From: Arthrobacter gallicola
Lineage (GTDB): Bacteria; Actinomycetota; Actinomycetes; Actinomycetales; Micrococcaceae
Length of the DNA: 64,000 bases
Direction: 5' to 3'
Assembly (NCBI RefSeq): GCF_014836775.1
Contig: NZ_JACSQD010000001.1
Location: forward strand, 726,185 to 790,184
Shown here: positions 55,275 through 63,354 of the stretch, one piece after another
How the letters are laid out: every line of letters begins with the position of its first letter
Numbering within the stretch: the first letter of the stretch is position 1
Made by a program: the position numbers and the translations under genes
Notes under the pieces: model-generated
What the model saw: the letters and a program-made list of their open reading frames with translations, nothing else
The model's database searches: none
Told to the model about the DNA's origin: nothing

Positions 55275-56018
55275 CTAGCGGCGGATCACCTTGTGCTGTG
55301 CCGCCTGGGCGACGGGACGGATGACCACCTGGTCCAGGTTGACGTGGTGCGGGGCATTGAGGGCGTAGGCCATTACATCGGCGACGTCCTCTGCCGTGAG
55401 CGGTTTTTCGACTCCCGCGTAGATCTTTGCGGCAGCCGCGCCGTCGCCGAGGCGGTTTACGGCGAACTCTTCCGTCTTCACCATGCCCGGCAGGATCTCG
55501 ATGACCCGCACATTGTTCTCAGCTTCTTCGAGGCGCAGCGCCTGGGTCATGGCTTCTTCACCGGCCTTCGCGGCGCAGTACCCGGCTCCCCCTTCGTAGG
55601 CGGCGAGCGCGGCGGTGGAGGTGAGCATCAGGATCGAGCCGTGGCCGTTTTCCCGGAGCGAGGGCAGGAACGCCTGGGTCACGTAGAGCGTGCCCAGCAC
55701 GTTGACGTTGTACATGCGGGTCCAGTCTTCGGGGTTGCCCCTGCCCACGGAGTCCATGCCGAACGCGCCTCCGGCGTTGTTTACCAGGGCATCCACTCCC
55801 CCACCGGCCAGGACCTTCTGCGCCATGGCGTCCACGGAGGCTTTGTCCGTGATGTCACAGGTTATGGTTTCGGCGCCGGTCTCTTCCGCCAGTTCCCGAA
55901 GCCGATCTTCCCGCCGGGCCACCGCGACCACGTCCCATCCACTTTTCTTCAGGGCACGCACCGCCGCTGCACCAATTCCCGAGCTGGCTCCGGTCACGAC
56001 CACGCGCTTTTTCGTCAT
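55275..56018 (-). CDS. SDR family NAD(P)-dependent oxidoreductase (YdfG-like)
   Basis: 247-residue classical short-chain dehydrogenase. Cofactor motif VVVTGASSGIGAAAVRALKK, NNAGG, catalytic Ser in LMLTSTAALAAYEGGAG, Tyr and Lys in GYCAAKAGEE (YxxxK), then LPGMVKTEEFAVNRLGDGAA. The end (LNAPHHVNLDQVVIRPVAQA) matches YdfG-type enzymes that oxidise L-allo-threonine or serine and reduce 3-hydroxy acids or malonic semialdehyde. Separate from ileS, 385 bp away. Confidence 0.92.
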   Translation of the reverse strand: MTKKRVVVTGASSGIGAAAVRALKKSGWDVVAVARREDRLRELAEETGAETITCDITDKASVDAMAQKVLAGGGVDALVNNAGGAFGMDSVGRGNPEDWTRMYNVNVLGTLYVTQAFLPSLRENGHGSILMLTSTAALAAYEGGAGYCAAKAGEEAMTQALRLEEAENNVRVIEILPGMVKTEEFAVNRLGDGAAAAKIYAGVEKPLTAEDVADVMAYALNAPHHVNLDQVVIRPVAQAAQHKVIRR

Positions 56019-56133
56019 GGCGTCAGACTATCCGTTCGGCTTTTCCTGGCCTGAACCCGGAGTCGTGGTGTTGCGTCCGGCGTCTGGTTGTTGGTTGGGG
56101 GTGAGGGCGCCGGGGGCGAGGCGGCGGGCTGCG

Positions 56134-56219
56134 CGAGCTGGACGGGGGTGGGCTGGGGCGACGGCGGGCGGCACGAGCTGGACGGGGTGGGCTGGGGCGC
56201 CGGCGGGCGGCACGAGCTG
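56134..56219. repeat. Imperfect 39-40 bp tandem repeat
   Basis: CGAGCTGGACGGGG recurs at 56134 and 56174, with a partial third CGAGCTG at 56213; each unit continues TGGGCTGGGGCG and CGGCGGGCGGCA. Same style as the minisatellite near 7.5 kb, but a different sequence. Confidence 0.8.
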
Positions 56220-56446
56220 AGGCGGCGCCGGGGCGGCGGCGGGCAGGACTTCAGGACGGTCCACGTCCGCACCCACGTTCACGCCCATGCCCCTGCCCCG
56301 ACACGCGTTCCCACTCTATGTAGCCTTCTGTGACAGATGAGGTCACACCCGCCACTCCAGATAACAAACAGTGGGAACCCGTGTCGCCCGGCATGCTGAA
56401 GGCAACCCCAAACCCCAGCAAAACCACAACCTTTAGGACGGATGAC

Positions 56447-56490
56447 GGACTCCAGAGAGCGGCCGGCATTCCCGCCACTCTCTGGAGTCC
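56447..56490. terminator. 13-bp inverted repeat, possible terminator of the AbiEi-like gene
   Basis: GGACTCCAGAGAG (56447-56459) and CTCTCTGGAGTCC (56478-56490) are perfect complements around an 18-nt loop that can itself pair GCGG/CCGC. It lies 43 bp after the stop of the minus-strand gene at 56533. No T-run follows directly, so a protein-binding site is also possible. Confidence 0.5.
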
Positions 56491-56532
56491 TGCCACCCTG
56501 AGTCGCCTCCGGTGCAGTCACACGACACGCGC

Positions 56533-57363
56533 TTACCTCGGGTCTCCTGCCCTGAGGGCCGCCCGGACCAGTTGCAGGAATTGCTCCGGCTGGTAAAGCA
56601 CCAACTCCGCTGTCACCCGCAGGGTCTCATATCCTGACGATGTCGCCGCGTTCCAGCGTCTACGGTCACGGCGGTAGTGTTCACGGCTGCTGTGAAAGCT
56701 GTAGCCGTCGATTTCCAGGATCAGACGACCCTCAACCAGGAAGTCCACACGGCCGATGCCCGGCAGGAATACCTCAGACTCAGCTGTGAGACCAGTTGTC
56801 CGTAACCAGTATTCAGCGCAGACTTCCAGCGGCGAGGACGCATTTCCCCTTACCTGTTCCAGCAGACCCCTGATCTTCCAATCCTTGGGCCCGTGGAAAG
56901 CCTCTCTCAGTTCACCCAAACGCACCTGGTTCCTGGCGAGGGCCGACTCCGCAATAACCAGTGCCTGGATAGGCGGCAGACATCGAATAGCTGCAACTAC
57001 CACCTGTTGCCGGGGAGCAATGAGGCGAACGGCGAGCCTTGGCCCCCGGTGGGCCACCACGCCGGGGACGGCCCTCCCGGCATCGATGCAGACGTGAATT
57101 CTGTCCGGGCGTTCCAAGACCCACCACCCAAGGACGTACGCCGCAGACGCGCAGGTCAGCGAGACACCCATCCGAGCCGCAGCCAGTAACTCCTCTGGCG
57201 CGCCCTCTACTGCATACGTTCCCCGGCCGACATGGCGGATAACACCCAAGTGCACCGCCCGCTGGATCTCGGCACGCTTAAAACCATTTGCGGCGAAGAC
57301 TTTATGTCGGATGACGCCGTGATGCGCACGGACAAACGCCTCGACTCGGTCCATAAGGAACAC
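56533..57363 (-). CDS. AbiEi-like antitoxin-domain protein with DUF559 nuclease-like C-terminus
   Basis: 276 residues. The N-terminal winged-helix region (HGVIRHKVFAANGFKRAEIQ, VHLGVIRHVGRGTYAV) is that of type IV AbiEi-family antitoxin domains. The C-terminal part is a DUF559/Vsr-like fold: GIGRVDFLVEGRLILEIDGY, then REHYRRDRRRWNAATSSGYE, with the PD-(D/E)xK-like Asp and Glu-x-Asp. Such fusions are common and multicopy in Actinobacteria, with no AbiEii toxin partner here either. Defence or DNA-processing activity is possible but unproven. Confidence 0.88.
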   Translation of the reverse strand: MFLMDRVEAFVRAHHGVIRHKVFAANGFKRAEIQRAVHLGVIRHVGRGTYAVEGAPEELLAAARMGVSLTCASAAYVLGWWVLERPDRIHVCIDAGRAVPGVVAHRGPRLAVRLIAPRQQVVVAAIRCLPPIQALVIAESALARNQVRLGELREAFHGPKDWKIRGLLEQVRGNASSPLEVCAEYWLRTTGLTAESEVFLPGIGRVDFLVEGRLILEIDGYSFHSSREHYRRDRRRWNAATSSGYETLRVTAELVLYQPEQFLQLVRAALRAGDPR

Positions 57364-57399
57364 TTTTGGTCAGCCCTGAGAGCCTGTGCCGGGGCGGGT

Positions 57400-57745
57400 C
57401 CAGTTTGTGAATAACTCCGATGTCTCCGCTGCCCCCGCCGCCCGGTGGAGGACTGCATGCACACCCGGCCCGGCCGGCGGGACCGGCACTGCGCAGTAGA
57501 GGACCCAACCAGCGGTGCCCCAGTTCCTGCAGATACCACTCAGCAAACCCGTCCCAACACTAGGTTGCACCGGTGCCCGGACCACCGGCGCAGCCTGTGC
57601 CGGAAGCCGCACCCTTGAGCCACTCGTCGAGGTGCGCCCGTTTGGAGACTCCGCGGGGCCAGAGCCGGTCCACCAAAACCCGGCAGCCGGCGTCGGGCTC
57701 CGCAGAGACCCGCCGGATCCGGACATTCGAACTGCCTTCGGCCAT
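57400..57745 (-). pseudogene. DUF488 remnant
   Basis: ATG 57745 opens MAEGSSNVRIRRVSAEPDAG, then CRVLVDRLWPRGVSKRAHLD and EWLKG: the N-terminal half of a DUF488 (YeaO-like) protein. After that the frame runs into GASGTGCAGGPGTG-type sequence and stops at 57560, about 61 residues instead of roughly 115. In another frame just downstream, WYLQELG and GWVLYCAV with GVHAVLHRAAG resemble the missing C-terminal half (YLAEL, LTLLYSAK, HALVLADWL in E. coli YeaO). I read an internal deletion plus frameshift. Confidence 0.6.
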
Positions 57746-57839
57746 ACACCGGGTGGTAGCCGGGCACGGGACGGAAAGGCAGTTCACGGCCGCTGACACA
57801 GATGCCGCGTGCAGGGCCGCACATGGGACAATAGGCACC

Positions 57840-60458
57840 ATGGCTGAAAATACCCCGGGCACAGACACGCCCGCACCCGTCACCGTTTCCGTTCCTGACA
57901 AGCCCGCCCTGGAAGGGCTGGAAGAGTCCCTGAGCCGCCGCTGGCGTGAAGAGGGAACCTACGCCTTCAACCCGGACACCGTCCGGGACGAGGTCTACTC
58001 GATCGACACTCCCCCGCCGACGGCGTCCGGCTCGCTGCACGTGGGACACATGTTCTCCTACACGCAGACCGATGTCCTGGCCCGCTACCAGCGGATGAAG
58101 GGCAAGAACGTCTTCTACCCGATGGGCTGGGATGACAACGGCCTGCCCACCGAGCGGCGCGTGCAGAACTACTACGGTGTCCGCTGCGACCCGACCAAGC
58201 CGTACGATCCGGACTACCGCCCGCCGGCCACCGCACCGAAGAACCAGCGCGACTTCGACGTCGTCTCGCGCCGCAACTTCATCGAACTGTGCGAAGAGCT
58301 GGCCGTGGAGGACGAGAAGGTCTTCGAGAACCTCTTCTCCACCCTGGGCCTGTCCGTGGACTGGAACCGGACGTACCGGACCATCGACGACCACTCCCGC
58401 GCCGTCAGCCAGCGCGCGTTCCTGGAGAACCTGCAGGCCGGCGACGCCTACATGGCCGAAGCCCCGACCCTTTGGGACGTCACCTTCCGCACCGCCGTCG
58501 CTCAGGCCGAGCTTGAGGACCGCGAGCAGCCCGGCGCGTACCACCGGATCAGCTTCCACGCCCCGGACGGCGAGAAGGTCCTGATCGAAACCACCCGCCC
58601 GGAGCTGCTCCCGGCCTGCGTGGCTCTCGTAGCCCACCCCGACGACGAGCGTTACCAGCGCCTGTTCGGCACCACGGTGAAGTCCCCGCTGTTCGACGTC
58701 GAGGTCGAGGTCAAGGCGCACCCGCTGGCGAAGCCCGACAAGGGCTCGGGCATCGCCATGATCTGCACGTTCGGCGACCTCACCGACGTCACCTGGTGGC
58801 GTGAATTGAACCTGCCGACCCGCGCCGTGATCGGCCGTGACGGCCGCATCCTGGCCGACACCCCGGAGTGGATCGCCACGCCGGCGGCCAAGGAGAACTA
58901 CGCCGCCATCGCCGGGAAGACCGTCTTCAGCGCCAAGGAAGCCGTGGTTGAGATGCTGCGCAGCAGCGGCGACCTGGACGGCGAGCCGAAGCCGATCACC
59001 CACCCGGTGAACTTCTTCGAAAAGGGCGACAAGCCCCTTGAGGTCGTCACCAGCCGCCAGTGGTACATCCGCAACGGCGGACGCGACGCCGACCGCCGGG
59101 AGGCCCTGATCGCCCGCGGCAAGGAAATCGACTTCCATCCGGCGTTTATGCGCTCCCGCTACGAAAACTGGATTGAGGGCCTGAACGGCGACTGGCTGGT
59201 TTCCCGCCAGCGCTTCTTCGGTGTGCCCGTCCCCGTCTGGTACCCGCTGGATGCCTCCGGCAACCCGGACTATGACAACCCGATCCTGCCCTCCTTCGAG
59301 TCCCTGCCGGCTGATCCGGCAGCGGAACCGGCACCGGGCTATGAGGAGTCCCAGCGCAACCAGCCCGGCGGCTTTATCGGTGACGCCGATGTGCTGGACA
59401 CCTGGGCCACCTCTTCCCTGACCCCGCAGATCGTGGGCGGCTGGGGCGTGGATGAGGACCTGTTCTCCAAGGTCTTCCCGTTCGACCTGCGCCCGCAGGG
59501 CCATGACATCATCCGGACCTGGCTGTTCTCCTCAGTGGTCCGCGCAGATGCCCTGCAGCACGCCGCTCCGTGGAAGCATGCCGCAATCTCCGGCTGGATC
59601 CTGGACCCGGACCGCAAGAAGATGTCCAAGTCCAAGGGCAACGTGGTGGTTCCCACCGACGTGCTCAACGACTACGGGTCCGACGCCGTCCGCTACTGGG
59701 CAGCGTCCGCCAAGCTGGGTGCTGACACGGCCTACGAGATCGCGCAGATGAAGATCGGCCGCCGCCTGGCCATCAAGCTGCTCAACGCCTCGAAGTTCGT
59801 CCTGAACCTGGGCGCCACGGAAGCCAACGTGGTCACCGGTGACAGTGCCGTGATCACGAACCCGCTGGACAAGTCACTGCTGATCCAGCTGGTGGACGTC
59901 ATCAACAACGCCACCAAGGCGTTCGAGAGCTACGACTACGCCCGGGCCCTGCAGATCACCGAGTCCTTCTTCTGGTCCTTCACGGACGATTACGTGGAGC
60001 TGATCAAGGACCGCGCCTATGGAGCGGCAGGGGACGCCGAAAAGGATTCCGTCCTGGCAACGCTGGCGACGACCCTGGATTCCCTGCTTCGCCTGTTCGC
60101 ACCGTTCCTGCCCTTCGCCACCGAAGAGGTCTGGAGCTGGTGGCGTGCAGGTTCCGTGCACCGCGCCGCGTGGCCTTCGGCTGACGGCCTGGGCGGCAGC
60201 GCAGCCGGCGCCGATGCGGCCATTCTTGGAACCGTTGCCCAGGCACTGGGCGGCATCCGCAAGGCCAAGTCCGAAGCCAAGGTCAAGCAGCGCACCGAGG
60301 TGCTCACCGCCACGGTGAGCGCTCCCGCAGCGCAGGTGGAACGCCTCCGTGCCGGCCTCCCGGATCTGCTGGCGGCCGGCAACGTCCGCAACCTGGATCT
60401 GGTGGCCGCCGACGGCGAACTCACCGTGAGCGGCGTAGAGCTGGCTCCCGCGGAATAG
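57840..60458 (+). CDS. valS: Valyl-tRNA synthetase
   Basis: Class Ia synthetase, 872 residues. HIGH variant in ASGSLHVGHMFSYTQTDVLA; actinobacterial/archaeal-like block PMGWDDNGLPTERRVQNYYG; editing domain LIETTRPELLPACVALVAHP; KMSKS in DRKKMSKSKGNVVVPTDVLN; anticodon-binding C-terminal region and short coiled end. ATG 57840 is chosen because MAENTPGTDTPAPVTV begins the family sequence; the frame is open 89 codons earlier, antisense to the DUF488 remnant. No T-box is visible upstream, unlike ileS. Followed by a terminator. Confidence 0.97.
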   Translation: MAENTPGTDTPAPVTVSVPDKPALEGLEESLSRRWREEGTYAFNPDTVRDEVYSIDTPPPTASGSLHVGHMFSYTQTDVLARYQRMKGKNVFYPMGWDDNGLPTERRVQNYYGVRCDPTKPYDPDYRPPATAPKNQRDFDVVSRRNFIELCEELAVEDEKVFENLFSTLGLSVDWNRTYRTIDDHSRAVSQRAFLENLQAGDAYMAEAPTLWDVTFRTAVAQAELEDREQPGAYHRISFHAPDGEKVLIETTRPELLPACVALVAHPDDERYQRLFGTTVKSPLFDVEVEVKAHPLAKPDKGSGIAMICTFGDLTDVTWWRELNLPTRAVIGRDGRILADTPEWIATPAAKENYAAIAGKTVFSAKEAVVEMLRSSGDLDGEPKPITHPVNFFEKGDKPLEVVTSRQWYIRNGGRDADRREALIARGKEIDFHPAFMRSRYENWIEGLNGDWLVSRQRFFGVPVPVWYPLDASGNPDYDNPILPSFESLPADPAAEPAPGYEESQRNQPGGFIGDADVLDTWATSSLTPQIVGGWGVDEDLFSKVFPFDLRPQGHDIIRTWLFSSVVRADALQHAAPWKHAAISGWILDPDRKKMSKSKGNVVVPTDVLNDYGSDAVRYWAASAKLGADTAYEIAQMKIGRRLAIKLLNASKFVLNLGATEANVVTGDSAVITNPLDKSLLIQLVDVINNATKAFESYDYARALQITESFFWSFTDDYVELIKDRAYGAAGDAEKDSVLATLATTLDSLLRLFAPFLPFATEEVWSWWRAGSVHRAAWPSADGLGGSAAGADAAILGTVAQALGGIRKAKSEAKVKQRTEVLTATVSAPAAQVERLRAGLPDLLAAGNVRNLDLVAADGELTVSGVELAPAE

Positions 60459-60481
60459 CAGTGAACTAGCCACACCAGCGC

Positions 60482-60517
60482 AGCCCCCGGCAGGATCGAT
60501 GGATCCAGTCGGGGGCT
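60482..60517 (+). terminator. Intrinsic terminator of valS
   Basis: AGCCCCCG (60482-60489) pairs with CGGGGGCT (60510-60517), with an inner GGATC/GATCC stem, and TTTGCTGT follows. 23 bp after the valS stop. Confidence 0.85.
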
Positions 60518-60953
60518 TTGCTGTCTGCCGCACCTGGAATCGGACAGATGGGTCCGGACAGATGGAACCAGCGCCGGGCCCGGCACACGGGACAGGCGCC
60601 GGCCACGGAACCGGTGCGGGCCAGGCACGTGACACCGGCCCGGCAAGCTGCAGCGGACAGGTTAAGCCTCCCCCGTGCCGGTGACAAATCGACCCGGACC
60701 GTCCGGACAGCAGGGTGAAATCCGGCGTAAGAAACGTCGCTATCTTTAAGACAGTGCCCGCCCCGCCAGGGGCCAGTGCCGCCCTCCGAACTGTCTTCCG
60801 GCTCCGGCCTGATCCCGTTCCGCCGCGTGCTGCACTCCGCCGTGGCCCGGCCTGTACCGCACCGCTGCGGCCCGGAACCGGACGCCAGGACGGGGCACTG
60901 CACCACGGGGCCTACGGGTCCCCCAGCTGGAACCTCAACGAAGCGGAGAAGTT
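60518..60953. other. Spacer between valS and the nucleoside operon
   Basis: 436 bp, GC-rich, with loose direct repeats of GGACAGATGG (60542-60570) and GCC(G/C)GGCAC / GGAACC(G/A)G(T/C)GC blocks (60560-60660). No supported gene. TATCTT (60741-60746) could be a -10 for the operon. GGAGAAG just before 60954 is the ribosome site of the hydrolase. Confidence 0.5.
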
Positions 60954-61901
60954 ATGCCCACCAAAATCATCCTGGACTGCGACCCCGGCCATGATGATGC
61001 GGTCGCCCTGCTGCTGGCACACGGCAGCCCGGAGATCGATCTTCTGGCGGTGACCACCGTCGTCGGAAACCAGACCCTGGCAAAGGTAACCCGCAACGCG
61101 CTGGCAATTGCCCGTGTCGCAAATATCACAGGTGTGCCGTTCGCCGCCGGCTGTGACCGTCCGCTGGTGCGGACCATCGAAAACGCTCCGGACATTCACG
61201 GCGAATCAGGCATGGACGGCCCTGAACTGCCGGAGCCCGCCATCGAGCTGGATCCCCGTCACGCCGTGGACCTGATTATTGACACGGTCATGGCGCATGA
61301 ACCGGGCACCGTCACCCTGGTCCCCACCGGCGGGCTGACCAACATCGCGCTGGCCGTGCGCAAGGAACCCCGCATCGCCGAACGCGTGAAGGAAGTTGTC
61401 CTGATGGGCGGCGGATACCACGTGGGTAACTGGTCCGCTGTGGCAGAGTTCAACATCAAGATCGATCCCGAAGCCGCACACATTGTCTTCAACGAGAAGT
61501 GGCCGCTGACCATGGTCGGCCTGGACCTCACACACCAGGCACTGGCCACTGACGAGGTGGCCGCCCGCATCGCCGCCGTCGGCACCAAGCCGGCCAAGTT
61601 CGTCGGCGAGCTGCTGGAGTTCTTCGGCCAGACGTACAAGGACGCGCAGGGCTTCGACTTCCCGCCGGTCCATGACCCGTGCGCCGTTGCCTACGTGATT
61701 GATCCTTCAGTGATGACCACCCAGCGGGTTCCGCTGGACGTGGAGCTGACCGGCACCCTGACCCTGGGCATGACGGTGGCAGACTTCCGTGCGCCGGCGC
61801 CCGCTGACTGCACAACCTCCGTGGCCGTCACACTGGATCAGCAGAAGTTCTGGGACCTGGTTGTGGACGCCCTGGAGCGGATTGGCGAGGTGGACCTGTG
61901 A
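60954..61901 (+). CDS. Nucleoside hydrolase (IU-NH family)
   Basis: Cleaves the N-glycosidic bond of ribonucleosides to base and ribose. The calcium-binding cluster is at the start, IILDCDPGHDDAVALLLAHG (DxDxGxDD), with NxxG in VVGNQTLAKVTRNA, the later TLVPTGGLTNIALAVRK, and HDPCAVAYVIDPSV carrying the catalytic His/Asp. Length is 315 residues. First gene of an operon with an MFS transporter (GTGA overlap) and a ribokinase. Whether it prefers pyrimidines (RihA/B-like) or is unspecific cannot be told. Confidence 0.95.
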   Translation: MPTKIILDCDPGHDDAVALLLAHGSPEIDLLAVTTVVGNQTLAKVTRNALAIARVANITGVPFAAGCDRPLVRTIENAPDIHGESGMDGPELPEPAIELDPRHAVDLIIDTVMAHEPGTVTLVPTGGLTNIALAVRKEPRIAERVKEVVLMGGGYHVGNWSAVAEFNIKIDPEAAHIVFNEKWPLTMVGLDLTHQALATDEVAARIAAVGTKPAKFVGELLEFFGQTYKDAQGFDFPPVHDPCAVAYVIDPSVMTTQRVPLDVELTGTLTLGMTVADFRAPAPADCTTSVAVTLDQQKFWDLVVDALERIGEVDL

Positions 61902-63328
61902 GCGTAACTTCCCAGCGCCGCGTCAACGTAGGGGTGCTGATGACAGCACTGCTGGCAGCCTGTGTGGCTTTCCAGTTAAACGCTTCCATGCTCTCCCCTG
62001 CCCTGGTCACCATCGAGGAAGAGCTGAACACGACGTCGGCGGCAGTCGGCTTGAGCCAGACGGCGTTCTTCACGTCCGCGGCGCTGTTCTCCCTGTTCCT
62101 GCCGCGGCTCGGCGACATCATTGGCCGCAAGAAGGTCCTCGGCGGCATGCTGGTGATCCTGACCATCGGTTCCGTGGTTGCGGCGCTGGCGCCGAGCATT
62201 GAAGTGCTCTTTATTGCCCGCCTGATCCAGGGCGTGTCAGGTCCGGTGGTTCCGCTGGCCCTGATCATGCTGCGCGTGGAAATCCGCGAACCCAAGCTCT
62301 ACGGCACCCTGATGGGCGTTATCACCGCCGTCAACGGCGGCATCGCCGGCGTCGATGCCCTCGCCGGAGGTTACCTGGCGCAGAACCACGGCTTCGCCTC
62401 GGTCTTCTGGGCCATGGCTGTTGTGGGGGCCATCGCCTCGGTCCTGCTGCTTGCGCTGGCCCCGGAGTCCACCGCGGAGAAGAAGGAAAAGATGGACTGG
62501 GTGGGTGTGCTTCCCCTGGTTATCTCGGTGGGTACCCTGCTCACCGCTTTCAACGAGGCCGGCAAACTCGCGGACGCCAACTGGCCGCTGGTCATCGGAC
62601 TCATTATCATCGCCGTCATCGCTTTTGCGGTGTTCTGGAAGGTGGAAAACCGCAGTGACCATCCGCTCGTGGCCACTCACCTGCTGAAGCAGCGCTCCAC
62701 TTGGTCACTGCTGCTGACCACGCTCCTGACCATGACCGGTGTGTTTGCCGTGATGAACGGCATCATTCCGGCACTGGCGCAGGACGGCGTCATCGGTTTT
62801 GGCCTGGGCGCCGAAGAGTCCGCCTGGTGGACCCTCACTCCGTATGCCATCGCCGGCCTGGTGATGGGACCGATTGCCGGGCGCCTCGCCGCCACCTGGG
62901 GGTACGGCAAGGTGCTCCGGATCGGCATGATCGGCTCCGTGATTGCGCTGGCACTGATGCTGCTGGTGGTGGGCAGCGACTCCCGGCTCGGACTGCTGGG
63001 CGTGTCCGTCCTGATCGGCATCACCTACGCCGGCATCGGCAACATCATGCTCAACGGCCTGGGAATTGTGCTCTCCCCCAAGGAGAACCCCGGGTTCCTT
63101 CCGGGCCTGAACGCGGGCGCGTTCAACCTGGGTGCCGGCCTGAGCTTCGCGGTGATCTATGCGGTCAAAACCGCCACCACCGCGGCGGATGGCTCCGGCA
63201 CCGAGGGTTATTACGGCGGTATCATTACCGGTCTGGTCATCCTGGGACTGGCTCTGGCTGCGTCCTTCCTGATTCCCAAGCCGGTCGACGCTGAAGTAGA
63301 CGCCGAAACCGCCACCGCCACCCGCTGA
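61898..63328 (+). CDS. MFS transporter, probable nucleoside or ribose uptake
   Basis: 476 residues, 14-helix DHA2-like MFS pattern: LMTALLAACVAFQLNASMLS, LSQTAFFTSAALFSLFLPRL with GDIIGRKKVLGG (MFS loop 2-3 motif), VIALALMLLVVGSDSRLGLL, and a final GIITGLVILGLALAASFLI. GTG 61898 overlaps the hydrolase stop (GTGA), so the two are coupled. The operon (hydrolase, transporter, ribokinase) suggests nucleoside import, although DHA2 members are more often exporters. Confidence 0.9.
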   Translation: MSVTSQRRVNVGVLMTALLAACVAFQLNASMLSPALVTIEEELNTTSAAVGLSQTAFFTSAALFSLFLPRLGDIIGRKKVLGGMLVILTIGSVVAALAPSIEVLFIARLIQGVSGPVVPLALIMLRVEIREPKLYGTLMGVITAVNGGIAGVDALAGGYLAQNHGFASVFWAMAVVGAIASVLLLALAPESTAEKKEKMDWVGVLPLVISVGTLLTAFNEAGKLADANWPLVIGLIIIAVIAFAVFWKVENRSDHPLVATHLLKQRSTWSLLLTTLLTMTGVFAVMNGIIPALAQDGVIGFGLGAEESAWWTLTPYAIAGLVMGPIAGRLAATWGYGKVLRIGMIGSVIALALMLLVVGSDSRLGLLGVSVLIGITYAGIGNIMLNGLGIVLSPKENPGFLPGLNAGAFNLGAGLSFAVIYAVKTATTAADGSGTEGYYGGIITGLVILGLALAASFLIPKPVDAEVDAETATATR

Positions 63329-63354
63329 TCCCCCCACAAAGGAGAGTCCTGCGC

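Larger units (their letters stand above)
56019..56532. other. Spacer with a GC minisatellite and a long dyad, no gene
   Basis: 514 bp. Left part (56090-56250) is a GC-rich repeat tract; the right part holds a 13-bp perfect inverted repeat. Pro/Ala-rich frames cross it but are composition artefacts. Between them 56330-56440 is unremarkable and less GC-rich. Confidence 0.6.

Noticed and set aside
56028..56288. 86-codon Pro-rich frame over the 40-bp repeat
   Set aside because: Composition artefact of the minisatellite; no conserved pattern.
57540..59504. 654-codon open frame antisense to valS
   Set aside because: No domain, strongly skewed composition, and the opposite strand encodes an unmistakable valyl-tRNA synthetase. 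High GC removes stops from antisense frames.
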